Shown: positions 11,768 through 23,710, numbered from the stretch's first letter. The stretch: DNA of 64,000 bases from Diphasiastrum complanatum (GCA_029204225.1 CM055101.1:41068927-41132926), one strand, 5' to 3'. Numbers and translations: made by a program. The notes: generated from the sequence alone by a model not told the origin.

Positions 11768-12844
11768 TTAATGAAGCACCAACCAATAAAAGATTTTCAG
11801 CAAGGTTGGGAATAAGCAAACTTGATCACACTTGAAAATCTTGAATTGAATTGGAATAACACCAACTATATCTTGTGTGATATTATCTTCATCTTGGACT
11901 TGCTCGGTTGATTGAGAGTTTGATTTCCATTTAATTCGTGCTTCCGCTTTAGCTTGTTTGACACGGCAATTCAATGATGAATGTTCGCTTTTCGCAATAG
12001 AAACAAGGGCTTCGTACCTTATTTGTTGAAGAAGAAGAAATTTGCTTTTGCTTCGCCTTAGATGGATCGTCCTTGAACCAACAATATGCTTCTTTGTGAC
12101 TTTTCCTAGAAATAGAACACTTAGAATTCTTAGAACCATTAGTACATTGTTTCTTTTTATTTTTTGGATTTTTCTTGTTGTTGTATGCAACAAGAGCTTG
12201 AGATTGTGCATTAATCTTTGTTGTCCCATAAGTTTGGGATCTTGATTCTTCTTGATGAAGAATTCTAGCCACATCATCGTAGCTTGGCGATTTCTCTCTA
12301 ACATTTAATGTGGTGACAAGATGCTAGATTTGTGGAGGAAGCCCATTGAGGATGACACTAACAATGTCTAGGTCATCTACAACCTTGCCTACATCCTTCA
12401 ATTGATCTACCACATCTTTGATTCTCATCAAGTATGGTGTCATAGCTTCTCTCTCATTCATCTTCAAGGTATGAAACTTTTTCTTGAGGGAGAGGATCCT
12501 AGTGGTGGAAGATGTCTCAAACATTTGTTGGAATTCCGCCCAACCATCCCTAGATGATTTGACATTAGCGACATGTGGAATAAGGCTATCCTTAATAGAC
12601 ATATTGATTATGGCTAGTGCTCTACTAGCTCTTGTATCAAAAACCTTTTCCTCTTGAAAGTTGTATCCTCCTCATCAAATGTATCATTTTCAAGAGGAGG
12701 AGGAGATTCTTCTTCTCCTATTGTCAAATCCCATAGGTCTAACATAACCAAAATATTCTTGACTTTAAATTTCCAAATCATGTAACTTTTACCATCTAAT
12801 TTGGAACTTTCACCAAGGAAAATAAATTCTCTCTTTTCAGCCAC
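11768..12844 (-). pseudogene. Ty1/copia gag relic
   Basis: Minus strand, in order: the gag N-terminus LGESSKLDGKSYMIWKFKVKN (12844 downwards), the middle helical part with TPYLMRIKDVVDQLKDVG (12324-12602), and a basic tail with a zinc-knuckle-like CSISRKSHKEAYC (about 12090-12130). The knuckle lacks its second Cys (CX2C expected). Frames change at about 12610 and 12310. Nothing after the knuckle region is recognisable as protease. It belongs with the primer site and LTR at 13147-13630. Confidence 0.85.
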
Positions 12845-13146
12845 GAAGTATATGTAAAGATCTTCCTAGAAACCACACAAAAAAGACTTTATAGGCAAAA
12901 TCTGATAACAAAACCAGATTTACCTCTTGCTCCTTTTGTGCCCTCTAGAGAGAGTGAATCTCCATAGCTTGCTGAAATTTCAGTTTGAGCATGCAAGTTA
13001 TAGATCAAACTTTTTTGTTTGCCCCTTTGAGTAGCTAAGACCCTTGCATAATACTTTTGATAAAAATTTGCACCAACAATGTGATATGAACAAAGATACG
13101 TTTCAAGGAGGCCAAGATTCCTATCTTGAAAAATGCAAAGTTTGTT

Positions 13147-13158
13147 GCTTTGATACCA
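13147..13158 (-). promoter_or_regulatory. Primer-binding site (variant) of the gag relic
   Basis: The minus strand reads TGGTATCAAAGC, one base off the usual TGGTATCAGAGC. It sits about 300 bp upstream of the gag start and next to the inferred LTR end at 13161. Confidence 0.75.
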
Positions 13159-13160
13159 AA

Positions 13161-13630
13161 TGTAGATGATTTCAAATGTGATTGGGGTGAATCTCAGATC
13201 TACCAATCAAGAACCTTTATATCTAGAAAATAGTGGACAGCCATAGAACAACAATCTTCAAGAAAGAGGAAGCGAAAATTGAGAGAGAAAACTCAAAGCT
13301 TGTATTGCACAAAATGAATCCCACTCTATTCTCCTAATGTGGAGAGGTACGAATAGATGGGACATGATAAATGTAAAGGCTCTAGAATGGAGAGCCAAAC
13401 ACCAACAATCCATGGAATTGAATAGCCAACAAATGTAACTCCTCATAGGAGTGAACATGAAGTGTCAAACTCATATAGACTCGAAAGGCCATTTTTAGAA
13501 TGGGCCTTATAACCTTACAAGATGAATTAGTATTATAAATAAAGCCCCCCATGGGTATAGAACATTGGTAGGGTCTAAGCTTAACATTGAACTTGACATT
13601 AGACCATAGAAACTTTGGCCTAGGAGGGTA
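13161..13630 (-). repeat. Probable 5' LTR of the gag relic (outer edge not resolved)
   Basis: The LTR would end two bases before the primer site, giving TGTAGATG at 13161 on the plus strand. A TATA-like TTTATTTATAATAC lies on the minus strand near 13532-13545. The outer end is lost where plus-strand copia sequence begins near 13630, so no paired LTR was found. Confidence 0.5.
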
Positions 13631-13840
13631 CTTGGTGATGTGCAGATCCGTCAACATATACTGGTGGATCGACACTTCATATGAGAGAAAGCGTATAGTC
13701 ATGAAGTTCAAATGGTTTATTGTGACATAATGACGAAGGAAATCTTTGCTAAAGCTCTTAGTAAAATGAAATTTGAGAAATTTTGATGGATGCTAGGTGT
13801 TAGTGTAAATAAAATAGGCATTGAGGGGGGTGGTTGAAAT
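13631..13840 (+). pseudogene. Ty1/copia RNase H C-terminal relic and polypurine tract
   Basis: A plus-strand frame reads RQHILVDRHFI, a stop, EKAYSHEVQMVYCDIMTKEIFAKAL, then FEKF, a stop, and WMLGVSVN. This is the end of copia RNase H ([KR]xHIxVDxHFIRE ... DIFTKxL). It is followed by GAGGGGGG at about 13824, the expected polypurine tract. The orientation is opposite to the gag relic on its left, so two different insertions meet here. Confidence 0.85.
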
Positions 13841-14239
13841 AAATGTCTAATTTACCCCTTAAGGTTGTGCATTATTGTAACTTATAAGCTATGCATATGC
13901 CATGGGTGTATCAATCATTTACATTGTGAACCCATCTTGTGCACATTTTAGCAAGTAGGTCAAGCAGGACACACGATCCACTTGACACCTAGAGCTGAAT
14001 CTAGTAAATGACCCCTCGTGGATAACCATCATGCATGTACGACACGTGGCACACGGGCCATTTTTGATCTTGAGGGGTTGCCATGTCCTCTTATCAATTA
14101 ATTATTCACTTGTTGAAATCCATATCTCTTGTATCTAATGATCTATGTTATGCTATTGATGTGTTTATTATCATCTATCATAGTCATGATTGAAGTAGGT
14201 CTTATAGCATTTGTTCCCACTTAAAAATAATTCTCCTCT
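13841..14239. other. Probable LTR remnant of the plus-strand copia tail; no gene
   Basis: It follows the polypurine tract, where an LTR is expected, and includes CACGTGGCACACG-type sequence near 14043. No second copy was found in the window, so the limits are unknown. Confidence 0.4.
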
Positions 14240-14960
14240 CTAAGGCATAAAATATGGGAATCTCAGTTCGAGGTCTTGCTCCTTTTGAAAGTGTCCTCAT
14301 CCCTGAATCTACCCTTCTAATGGACCAAATACACTTGATGTTTCCTCAAACCTCGTTGATGAACATCAACAATAACTGCTTATTCCAAAGTTACAAAGGT
14401 CAATTGATTCTGCAACTCACGTAGTACATCTTCTAGAATAATATTATTCTTCCCACCAAGTCATTCTTTTAAACAACTAACGTGGAAAACAAGATGATCC
14501 ATTAATCATTGAGGAAGATCTAGTTCATAGGAATTTTGATTGAGTTTCTTTATAATCTAGAATGGCCCACTATATCTTGAGGAGGACTTGTAGCATTTTT
14601 TGGTTTTCAGCACCTTGGAATCTTTTGCAATTCAAAGGTAGACCCGATTTCCCACCTCGAATACCCTAGGCAGCCTGTTTTAATTGGGGTAAAACTAGGC
14701 CCTATCTTGGGCCTCTTTCACATAATTTTGAGCAACATAGAACGTTTCCTTCATATCTTGCAAAAAATCTTATTGCTACCTTCATCTTGAGACCTTCGAG
14801 ACTCACATAGATAGGAGCTCTCGGTTCAATACTTACATCAACACGAATGTACTATAACCCATCGCTAAGTTCTTAACACTGTTATAATCAAACTCAATCA
14901 TTGCTAGGTATCTTTTCCATTCCGACTTTTTTTTGGAGACACATGCATGGAGCATATCTT
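14240..14960 (-). pseudogene. Ty3/gypsy integrase C-terminal relic
   Basis: Piecing minus-strand frames gives SSRYSGPF, IIKKLNQNSYELDLPQ, LVFHVSCLKEWLGG, then ILEDVLRELQNQLTFVTLE. These are the standard blocks of gypsy integrase C-termini (KLxPRYxGPFxI, AYxLxLPxxxxIHPVFHVSxLK) running into the chromodomain-like tail. Many stops and frameshifts. No LTR was identified. Confidence 0.8.
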
Positions 14961-15363
14961 CCATAGACTAGCTAGTATGCTCACTTTGACCATCCGACTT
15001 GAAGGAAAACAAGAGCCAAGGCATCAAGATCTAACTATCAAACAATCTCCACAAGACAAATGAGGGAAAAGGATAGGCGCCCTCAAGGAGAGAGAGAAAG
15101 TAGTAATGTAAGCAAAAAAATGGAGAGCAATGCTTAGCAAGATGTAAACATGGTATACACAATGAGCATACAAGTACTCTACCTGGATGTGGCCAAGTGC
15201 CAACAAACCCTAAGCTTAACCACTTACTAAATGTAGGGCACCCCCAAAAGTCAAGATAGGGCCCCTAAACAAAATTAGACCCCTAAGGACCCATACACCA
15301 AATGAACACACTCAACAGAAACAACCAATACAAACAATGACAATACTTTTAATGAGATACATT
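14961..15363. other. No gene recognised
   Basis: Junction zone between the gypsy relic and the Helitron. The first Helitron-like residues appear about 15385. The Helitron 5' terminus (TC...) cannot be recognised. Confidence 0.4.
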
Positions 15364-15849
15364 AGTACACCCTTTCACACACACGGAATATGTTATTGAC
15401 CACGAAACAACATATACAGTCATTGCTTTTTGTGAAGGACACAATCCAATAAGTTTGTTTAAGGATAAATATGCAGAAGAATTAAATTTTCCGACTTTAT
15501 ATCATGGGCATGCATGACAAACAAATGAAACAACAAATACACATACCAAGATATTGCTAAATGGGAACTCCAACGTTATAGTCATCGATTTGCACAACAC
15601 ACAACAAACTTGTTTTTCAAAGCCATTAAAATTTTAATCTTCCAAATCATTAGTTCCATTTATATACGTCTTTGAAAAGGTACATTAAATCATCAACCTC
15701 TTATAGTTGTTGATGTACTATGTGACAGTAACATTGAAAGTTTGTTACATTTAAGTCTTGCCTTCAAGGATTTTTCGAATATACAAACATCTCTAGATTA
15801 CAGATATAATTTACAAAAAAAAAATATTTGCTATAATTCGTCAATTTGG

Positions 15850-17010
15850 ACTCCCAACTTTTTTTTAAACTTTGTCTTGTGTTGAAACAAGATGGACATC
15901 GTTAATTTGTTTGCAATATCTAAACTCGAACACAGTACATGCATCCGATTACTCTAATGAAAATGCATATTTTAGAGCTCTTTTACGAATGGATCCAACT
16001 ACATGTGCTAGATATTACGTAGCAAAAACTAATGCACTGAGATTATTGTTATAAAAAATCCAGCCATACTAGGAAATATCTCAGATTACTTTTTGTTACA
16101 GAATTTCAACATCGTGGAAGTCAGCACGATCATGGAATGATTTGGATAAAACATGTTCTTACATACAACAATAACAACGAATGCGACATTACAACTTTTA
16201 TTGACCGATTTATTTCGTGTGACCACAATAAATTACTTCCAAAAAATCGAGATATTCAAACTCACAAATATAAGCGAACATGCTTTCGCAAAAGAAACCT
16301 TGGACATTGTAGATTTCATTATATGATTCTAAAACCCATGCATACAACTATGATTCTTAAACCTTATCATGATAAAGAACGTGAATTGCAATCGTACTAT
16401 GCTCGATTGTATAAAAATATTTATGGACAAATCAATTGTATTGATACAACGATTGACATATCATTCATAGCATGGATTGATTCATTGCATAGAAATATGC
16501 ATGACTACACAGGCATTGTGCAGTAATATTAACAAACAAACCATTTTTTTGCGAGGAAATCTTGTTGATATTTATATGAACGCATGTAATCCTACTATAT
16601 CTAAATTATGGAATGCAAACATGGACATTCAATACATTTTAAAAATATATGCTGCTGCAAGTTATTGTACAGCTTACTTGTCTAAAACTGACACAACTAT
16701 GTGATGTATGTTGCAAAAAACTATCAAAACATCGATAGCACAAGGTGATGACACATTTACTCGATTAAAAAATGTAGGCAATACTTTCTAAATACCCAAC
16801 AAATGAGTGAACAACAAGCAGCTTTTATTGTTTTATCACTACCATTACATGCTTCAACAAGAACATTTACTTTTATCAATACAAATCCTGAACACAAACG
16901 TGCATTTGTTTTACATTTGTTGGGTATTCAAATAGGATTTACATTTGTTGCAATTAAATTCTACAGACAACAAAACACAAATCGAAAAATACATAGAACG
17001 CCCTTTTGAA
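15850..17010 (+). pseudogene. Helitron Rep (HUH, two-tyrosine) nuclease region
   Basis: It should nick and join DNA ends during rolling-circle transposition. Visible parts: SCVETRWTSL and MDPTTCARYY (15872-16054); EFQHRGSQHDHGMIWI with the metal-binding H-D-H at 16125-16133; IQTHKYKRTC and CRFHY (about 16255-16325); DIQYILKIYAAASYCTAYLSK with the paired tyrosines YxxxY at 16663-16677; then MSEQQAAFIVLSLPLHASTRTFTFIN (16803-16880). The middle residue of HUH is Asp rather than hydrophobic. Frames change at about 16080, 16510 and 16790, and stops occur, so it is inactive. Confidence 0.8.
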
Positions 17011-17585
17011 TATAATGACATGTGTTTAGCAACATATATTTTTCAATATCGTGAAACTGCTTCAGGTATTCGTCAACGTAAAATCGAACAAATAATTTGA
17101 TATGTACACTATAACATACATAAAGATCTCATAAATTTTTATCGTGAACAATCACCATTATACAAATCATTATCTAATACAAAGAACACAATACACGAAC
17201 CGTTTTCTACATACAAAGATGCTTACGATTATTATTATTTTTATAATAGAACACAATCACAAACATTTTATTATAATTACAATCTTGGTTTGAATACATC
17301 CATAAGTGATTCACAACAGAACACATCTTCGTCAATGAACACATCTTCATTGAACATGAACACATTAAATTACAGTGAACATACATGTTGTTATAATATC
17401 AACCTTGATATTCTTCGAAAAAAAAAAAACTGATATGTGAACATCTAACCAAATACATCTAACACACAATATTCTCGACGAAAATAAATATTTTGAATAT
17501 ATACGATCGTTAAATATGGAAAACACCTCGTTTTTACAGATATTATGTATCGCAAACAAATCTGACCAAAACAAAAAATCACTTG

Positions 17586-18705
17586 TTTTTGATCGGTGGA
17601 GCAGGAACTGGCAAAACATTTACCTTGTTAGTTATAGTACAAGGTTTATTACATCATTACTACAATTTTAAATCAACTCACCAAAGGCCTTATTATTAGC
17701 ATATACTGGAAAAGCAGCGTTCAATATACATGGTACCACAATTCATTCGGCCCTTCATATTCCTATAACTGTAGTACATCTTACATCATTATCTTTTGAT
17801 ACGTTACAAAAACTTTCAATTAAATACAAAGATTTACAACTTCTAGTATATATCCTTGATTAATCATAGGACATTCCAATTTGCAGATCAACGACTACGT
17901 GCAATCAAACATAAATCTGATGAATTTTTTGGAGGCCTTGATGTCATTACATGTGGTGACATGTTCCAAGTTGGGCCTGTACGTGATTCTTGGATATTTG
18001 AAATGAAAGACAAAACAATGAATTTAGTTGAAAAGTCCTATTGGCACACATTGCCCAAATGCTACGAACTATCACAAACGATGCGTCAAGAAAATACAGA
18101 TTTTATTGATGTGTTAAATAGACTACGTGAAACACAACACAACAACATTGATTTAGATTGGCTAAATAGTCATTGCTACATACCATATTTATCTATACCA
18201 AATACACCATACATATGTCAAACAAACAAAACTGTGTTTGAATACAATAGACAAGCTTTTGAAAATGCAATTGGTAAAACATTTATTTTTCGATCTATCA
18301 ACATATGTTCTAATACATGCAACAACAAAATTTCAATCCTTGATAATCCCAACCAAACTGTTGCACTCTTGAAAACAATACAAGTTAAAACTGAAATGCT
18401 CGTCGAAATTTGTGGCACAAATATTAGTATTGAAAATGGACTTGTTAATGGTGCAGATGGTATTTTTCAAACAAAAATGACAATTCAAGTAATCGACATT
18501 ATATGGATTGAATTTTTTGATATAACAATAGGTACAAAAACAAAGTATGAACATTCTCATATATATGAATTTGACAATTTAAACAAAAAATGGACTCCAA
18601 CTCATAAAATATTAAAAGAATTTCAAATTGGACACTCGGCTTTATATACAGTAACTAGAAAACAGTTTTCAATCCATGTTGCAATTGCACGTAGAATACA
18701 TTGTG
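17586..18705 (+). pseudogene. PIF1-like helicase domain of the Helitron
   Basis: The Walker A box FLIGGAGTGKTFTL lies at 17586-17627, followed by a frameshift and stops around 17690-17850. Then a 284-codon open frame (17856-18710) carries GGLDVITCGDMFQVGPV (helicase motif II/III region), LSQTMRQ (motif IV-like), and VNGADGIF and GHSALYTVTRKQFSIHVAIAR (motifs V-VI region). Its last codon and TGA stop come from the first bases of the inserted LTR (TGTGTGA, 18704-18710). On the other side of the insertion the frame can continue for about 16 codons from 23503. It would unwind DNA during Helitron transposition. Confidence 0.85.
18701..18705. repeat. Target-site duplication, left copy (TTGTG)
   Basis: TTGTG precedes the LTR at 18706, and the identical TTGTG follows the second LTR at 23498-23502. 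Confidence 0.9.
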
Positions 18706-19537
18706 TGTGAAAAATGCAAAAATAGGCTTGGTAGAGGCCAAAAATCTTGTATATAGATAAACACACATGTGTGGAGCCTGTTCCCACGTGTGAAAATAAT
18801 GTACTTGTCATGAACCATAATCATATAGGCTGTACATATGATTTAATTCAAGTTCTAGTGGCTAAAAAGGCCAAAAACTAGTTTTCTAGACATATGACAC
18901 ATGGCATTAATCTATTGATTGCATGAGCCACATCCTTTGGTTAGGTTTCATATCACATGTGTAGAGGACAGCTCACATGTGTGGAATAGGCTGAAGTACG
19001 CAAATTTTGACTTCTAGAAGATTTCCAAGTAGATCTCCATATAGAAGGAAAATGGACCAAAAGTGCTCAAAATAGAAGGTTTTGTCCAAGTGTCATTTTT
19101 GCATGATGAATCATCATATGACAAAGCACCTGCACACATGTGGGATCAGAGGGATGATCAGTACCACGAGCTTTCATTTATTGTATATATAGAGCCACAT
19201 TTGGCCATAATCATTGTGAGACACCAATCTTGGTTTTGGAAGCAATTTTGAGTGATTCTCTCCATTTGTCTACATTTGTTTTGATTGTTTTGAGGTTCTA
19301 TCAATGTGTACTTGATTTTCAGGTTGGAGTCCGTACTCAAACAGTGTTTCACACATGTGAAACCATAAAGTACACTTACCTTCAATTAATGATTGTTCTT
19401 GTTAGGATTTTGTGTCTAGAATTGACCTAGATTGATCTTAATCTGAAGGAGATTGATAGATCAAGTAATCTGACAACCAATCTCTCTTGAGGATCAGATT
19501 AGGATCCACTCTTGATCCTTTTTGTACTTTTTCCACA
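18706..19537 (+). repeat. 5' LTR (832 bp) of the element nested in the Helitron
   Basis: It starts TGTGAAAAATGC and ends TTTTTCCACA. By eye it differs from the 3' LTR at roughly 20-25 positions (about 2.5-3%), so insertion is moderately old. A TATA box (GTATATATAG) lies at 19183-19192. Six CACRTG-centred motifs lie in the LTR, five of them upstream of the TATA box. Confidence 0.93.
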
Positions 19538-19550
19538 TGGTATCAGAGCC
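19538..19550 (+). promoter_or_regulatory. Primer-binding site for initiator Met-tRNA
   Basis: TGGTATCAGAGCC immediately follows the 5' LTR. Confidence 0.93.
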
Positions 19551-21207
19551 AAGTACAAGAGGTTTTGTTGAAATTGATAGGGTTAATCCAAATTAAAGCC
19601 AAAATTAGCAGTTTTTTGGAAACTAGTCAAATTTTGTGTAGCGAGTTGGATTTGATAGCTATCCTCAAAATTTTTGGTCCAGATCTTGTTGTGGGCTGTA
19701 GGAACCCTTTTCACACGTGTGAGGCCGTACAGCTCCGGTTTTGACTGAGAAATTTCAAAAATTTGTAGAATTTGACTCACGTACAATTTGAGTGATTTTT
19801 AGTGCAAAATCAAGCATTTTCTATAGAGAATCTAATCCCTAGATTAGTTTTTGGATTAGATCAGCCAAGAAATTAAATTTGAGGCTTGAATTAGGTGCAT
19901 TAATTGATTATCTCTGATTTTTTGAGTGCATGTTGAAGTTGAGAGAGATTTTGCTAAAAATCATAGATTAAGAAGTGATATGCAAGGTGAGAGGTTGAAA
20001 TCCATTGTACCATCACTCTAGATTTGTTCAAGAGTGATAGGGTCAAGTTTAGAAGCATCAATTTGCTAGAAAACATCCTTGGATCTGTCCTCCAAGTGAA
20101 ACCTTTGAGAGTTTCTAGTGCATATAGAGCATCTATGCAAATCTTTTGTAGAATTTGACATAGATTGGCTTAAATTGAGAGTTCTAGAAAAGAGATTGAG
20201 ATCCAAGTCACATTGTTCTACTCAATTTGTTTGAGTGATTGTAAGGTTTGAAAAGCGTCATTAAGGTGTCTATGACAAATGTGTAGAGAGACATCTAATT
20301 TTCTAAGAGTTCCTTCCTTTGGAGAGGGCAAGATCTAGAAGCTCATTATGTGTTGTTATTGGTGGAGAATTTGTCTTCTCCTATGTGATCAAATCTTTCT
20401 AAGTGGCATTAGATCTTTGAATCACAATATCTTAGTGAGAAAAATCACAACTTTTGATCTTGAATTTCATTCCAAGTCTTAAAAAGTAGAGTAATTGGTG
20501 GAATCCAATAGGAGTGATTGAATTCAATTTGTTGAGCAAAAATTGACATAGTATGTATGAAACTCAAATTAGTTCTATTCAACTTTCTTTGTGAGAGTGC
20601 GAGGGTCAATTTGTGATCCCATTGGATGTCTAGAATGAGGAGGAGTCCATATTTGGGTATTCATGCATGGTTGAGATCTTTGTGAATCTCTAGTTGTCTA
20701 ATTTTTTAAGCTTTGTGAAAAATTGGTGGTATAGTTTGTTGTCAAATCAAATCAATTTCATTCTAAATCTCAAGTGTGAGATTATTTGGGTTAAGAGTGA
20801 GTCCAAAAGAAGTGATTAAGTTTTATTTTCTTGTATTTGAAACAAAACCCATCTTTTGTTCAAGAATCTCAAGTGTTGAGAGAACTATTCAAGTGAAAAG
20901 GAAAATCTAGGTGTCAAATCTTTTTCATATCCATTTCAACTTTCAAAAGAAAGAGTCAGTGGTATTTGATGAGTTCAATAGGATATTGGATCTGATTTCT
21001 TTAGTGATTTGATTCAAAGATTATGTGCTTTTGTCTTAGTGATCAAAGCAAAGTTTCCAAGTGACTAGTCATTATTGTGAAGATTGATTCTTAGGTTTGT
21101 GAGCTAGGTCTTTTGTAGATCCTTCTAGATTGTTGAAGATGTTCAAATCTAGTCACTTGAAAGTCACAAATTACATTTGTAGAATCATATCATAGGTTTT
21201 TATTCAC

Positions 21208-21573
21208 ATGGCATCAATAGGTGGCATCCTATTGAAGGAAAGAAAGTATCCTAAGTGCAACCTTTGTGGCAAGGGAGGATATTTTTTCTCAAGATGCTAC
21301 AAAAAGAAGACCAATCCATCCAAGGAGAACCAAAGCAAGGGGGCTGAGGTGAAGGATGGAGCTTCAAGTTCAAAATGCAAATACAAGAAGGACAAGTCCA
21401 AGGAAAGGTGTTTCCTTTGTGGAAAGGTGAATGAGGCTTGGAGTCTCACAAGGACTTGCAAGATTTGTCTTCAAGAGTCCATCACAACACGTGTCAAATC
21501 TTTTGAAATTTTTCATTTGGAAGTGCATTGTTTGGTTCAAGATGCAAAGATAGTTTTACTTTCAGGAAAGTAA
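21208..21573 (+). pseudogene. Zinc-knuckle gag-like fragment of the nested element
   Basis: The 121-codon frame contains CNLCGKGGYFFSRC, a CCHC knuckle whose histidine has become tyrosine (one C-to-T change from CAC). CFLCGK, further on, looks like a second damaged knuckle. Basic, Lys/Ser-rich spacer between them. The usual helical gag domain upstream is absent. Copia-type gag C-terminus is the best reading. Confidence 0.6.
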
Positions 21574-22511
21574 CTTGGATCTATTTCATGTCCTTGGAAA
21601 GTATTTTTCTTGGAACTTTGGACAAATTCAAACTTATTGTTATTATCCAAGAGAAATCAATCAAGAATAAGGAGCAATCACAAAATAAAAATAGTTTCAT
21701 TTATGCTCTCATGTCAACTTATGAAGACCCATTTTGCTTTGAAGAGATTTTTGTATCTCAAAGGTGGATTAAGGCAATACTAGTTGAGTGTGATGCCTTA
21801 AAAGATAGCAAAATATGTTTTCCTTGTAAGCTTACATTAGTTATGAAGTCAAGGAAATGGAAATATCTTCATAATGTAGGATCTTCTGGTTTCAATAAGA
21901 TCATGAATGATATGTTCATTCATAAAGATGAAAATTGTAAGATTTCAATCTTAAAGGCAAGTTGTAAACTTCTTATGAGAATAAGTGAAGCATCCAAAGT
22001 GGACACTTATATCCATAAGCAAGTAGTTAGCCATATTGAGATGGAATTGCCTTTTGATTTCAATATTAGAAAAATCATGCCAAGTTGTGGTGATCTTTGG
22101 ACTTATGTTTCTAGCATAAGGAATTTTGATAATCATAGGAAGTGCATATTGTGTGGTCATAGTTGTTGTGATCATTATGAGACATGGAGGTCTCGGATTT
22201 CCACCAAGAAGGAGAACCATGAAGAGGATCTTAAATAATCATCTCAAGGTTCAAGTGTGCCAGGGATTGAGGAGGAGAGACCTTCTCAAGTTGTGATTCC
22301 AAAAAGAAAATCAAGAAACATGGTTGAGCCCATGTGGCTCACTTTTCAAGGGAAAGAGAAGCATATATCATGTGAAGAAGCAAGCCTCAAGGTCAAGCAT
22401 CTACATGAAAATTGGAAGGAATCAATTTTGGAGGTGCTAGGATGGTGCAAAGCTCTCAAGCTCATCAAAGATGTCAACATCAAGGGTATAAATACCTGTC
22501 CTGTCATGTAA
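21528..22511 (+). pseudogene. Degenerate ORFs of the nested element, with a trace of copia RT N-terminus
   Basis: A 236-codon frame (21528-22238) includes STYEDPFCFEEIFVSQRW and AILVECDAL, similar to the EPxxFEEAxxxxxWxxAMxxExxAL block that starts copia reverse transcriptase. The following 150 residues, with paired cysteines (CILCGHSCCDHYETW), match nothing I know. A second, basic frame (22257-22511) follows. The catalytic RT core is absent. Confidence 0.5.
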
Positions 22512-22666
22512 TTAATCGTTGCTATCATGGATATGGTGATTTAAGATCAACATCAAGCTCATTGGCTGATCTTCACACCTTTTGAACCAGCAAAGACCAA
22601 TTTAGCCCATGGAGTCAAGTTCAAGATCATCATGTTTTCCATCAAGCTAGATTTTTGAGGAGGAGT

Positions 22667-23497
22667 GTGAAAAATGCAAAAATAAGTTTGGTAGAGGCCA
22701 AAAATCTTGTATATAGATAAACACACACGTGTGGAGCCTATTCCCACGTGTGAAAATAATGTACTTGTCATGTACCATAATCATATAGGTTGTACATATG
22801 ATTTAATTCAAGTTCTAGTGGCTAAAAAGGCCAAAAACTAGTTTTCTAGACATATGACACATGGCATTAATCTATTGATTGCATGAGCCACATCCTTTGG
22901 TTAGGTTTCATATCACATGTGTAGAGGACAGCTCACATGTGTGGAATAGGCTGAAGTAGGCGAATTTTGACTTCTAGAAGATTTCCAAGTAGATCTCCAT
23001 ATAGAAGGAAAATGGACCAAAAGTGCTCAAAATAGAAGGTTTTGTCCAAGTGTCAGTTTTGCATGATGAATCATCATATGACAAAGCACCTTCACACATG
23101 TGGGATCAGAGGGATGATCAGTACCACGAGCTTCCATTTATTGTATATATAGAGCCACATTTGGCCATAATCATTGTGAGACACCAATTTTGGTTTTGGA
23201 AGCAATTTTGAGTGATTCTCTCCATTTGTCTACATTTGTTTTGATTGTTTTGAGGTTCTATCAATGTGTACTTGATTTTCAGGTTGGAGTTCATACTCAG
23301 ACAGTGTTTCACACGTGTGAAACCATAAAGTACACTTACCTTCAATTAATGATTGTTCTTGTTAGGATTTTGTGTCTAGAATTGATCTAGATTGATCTTA
23401 ATCTGAAGGAGATTGATAGATCAAATAATTTGACAACCAATCCCTCTTGAGGATCAGATTAGGATCCACTCTTGGTCCTTTTTGTACTTTTTGCACA
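22667..23497 (+). repeat. 3' LTR (831 bp) of the nested element
   Basis: It starts TGTGAAAAATGC after a polypurine tract, ends TTTTTGCACA, and is followed by the target duplication TTGTG (23498-23502). Confidence 0.93.
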
Positions 23498-23502
23498 TTG
23501 TG

Positions 23503-23710
23503 CACAAGGTCACCTCTATTCTATACGCGAGCTTGAAGATGAGGCACACTTCATACTTTGATGCCCAGTTTATTATAAAATCTGTGATCTATATTATTGT
23601 CTTTATCGGGATGGTCTGCATACACTTACTAGTTTTTTCTATAGAATACATGTCCGCATGCGTGCGAAGACAATTCTGTCTAGGATTTGTAGATCCAACT
23701 GTTCACTAGT
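23503..23710 (+). mobile_element. Helitron, right part after the nested insertion
   Basis: Joining position 18705 to 23503 (one TTGTG copy removed) continues the helicase frame for about 16 codons to a TGA at about 23552. A hairpin AGACA/TGTCT lies near 23669, and CTAG occurs at about 23706-23709, where a Helitron CTRR end could be. The true 3' terminus is uncertain. Confidence 0.5.

Larger units (their letters stand above)
15364..18705 (+). mobile_element. Helitron, left part (Rep and PIF1-like helicase), interrupted
   Basis: A very AT-rich segment. Frames show the Helitron N-terminal domain (KDKYAEELNFPTLY near 15460-15500), the Rep region (15850-17010) and the helicase (17586-18705). An LTR retrotransposon splits it at 18705/23503 with TTGTG duplicated on both sides. 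The part right of the insertion is about 23503-23710. Numerous stops and frameshifts show that it is old. The Rep blocks (RGSQHDHGMIW, IQTHKYKRTC) look, from memory, more like Helitrons of animals, fungi and protists than the common angiosperm type. Confidence 0.8.
18706..23497 (+). mobile_element. LTR retrotransposon (4.8 kb) lacking most of pol
   Basis: Complete ends: LTRs 18706-19537 and 22667-23497, primer site, polypurine tract (TTTTTGAGGAGGAG just before 22667) and TTGTG duplications. The interior has a leader of about 1.6 kb without reading frames (19551-21207). It then has a zinc-knuckle ORF and ORFs that retain only traces of copia pol. No protease, integrase or RT catalytic core is present. 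This is a non-autonomous derivative that must have been mobilised by enzymes supplied elsewhere. Confidence 0.9.
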
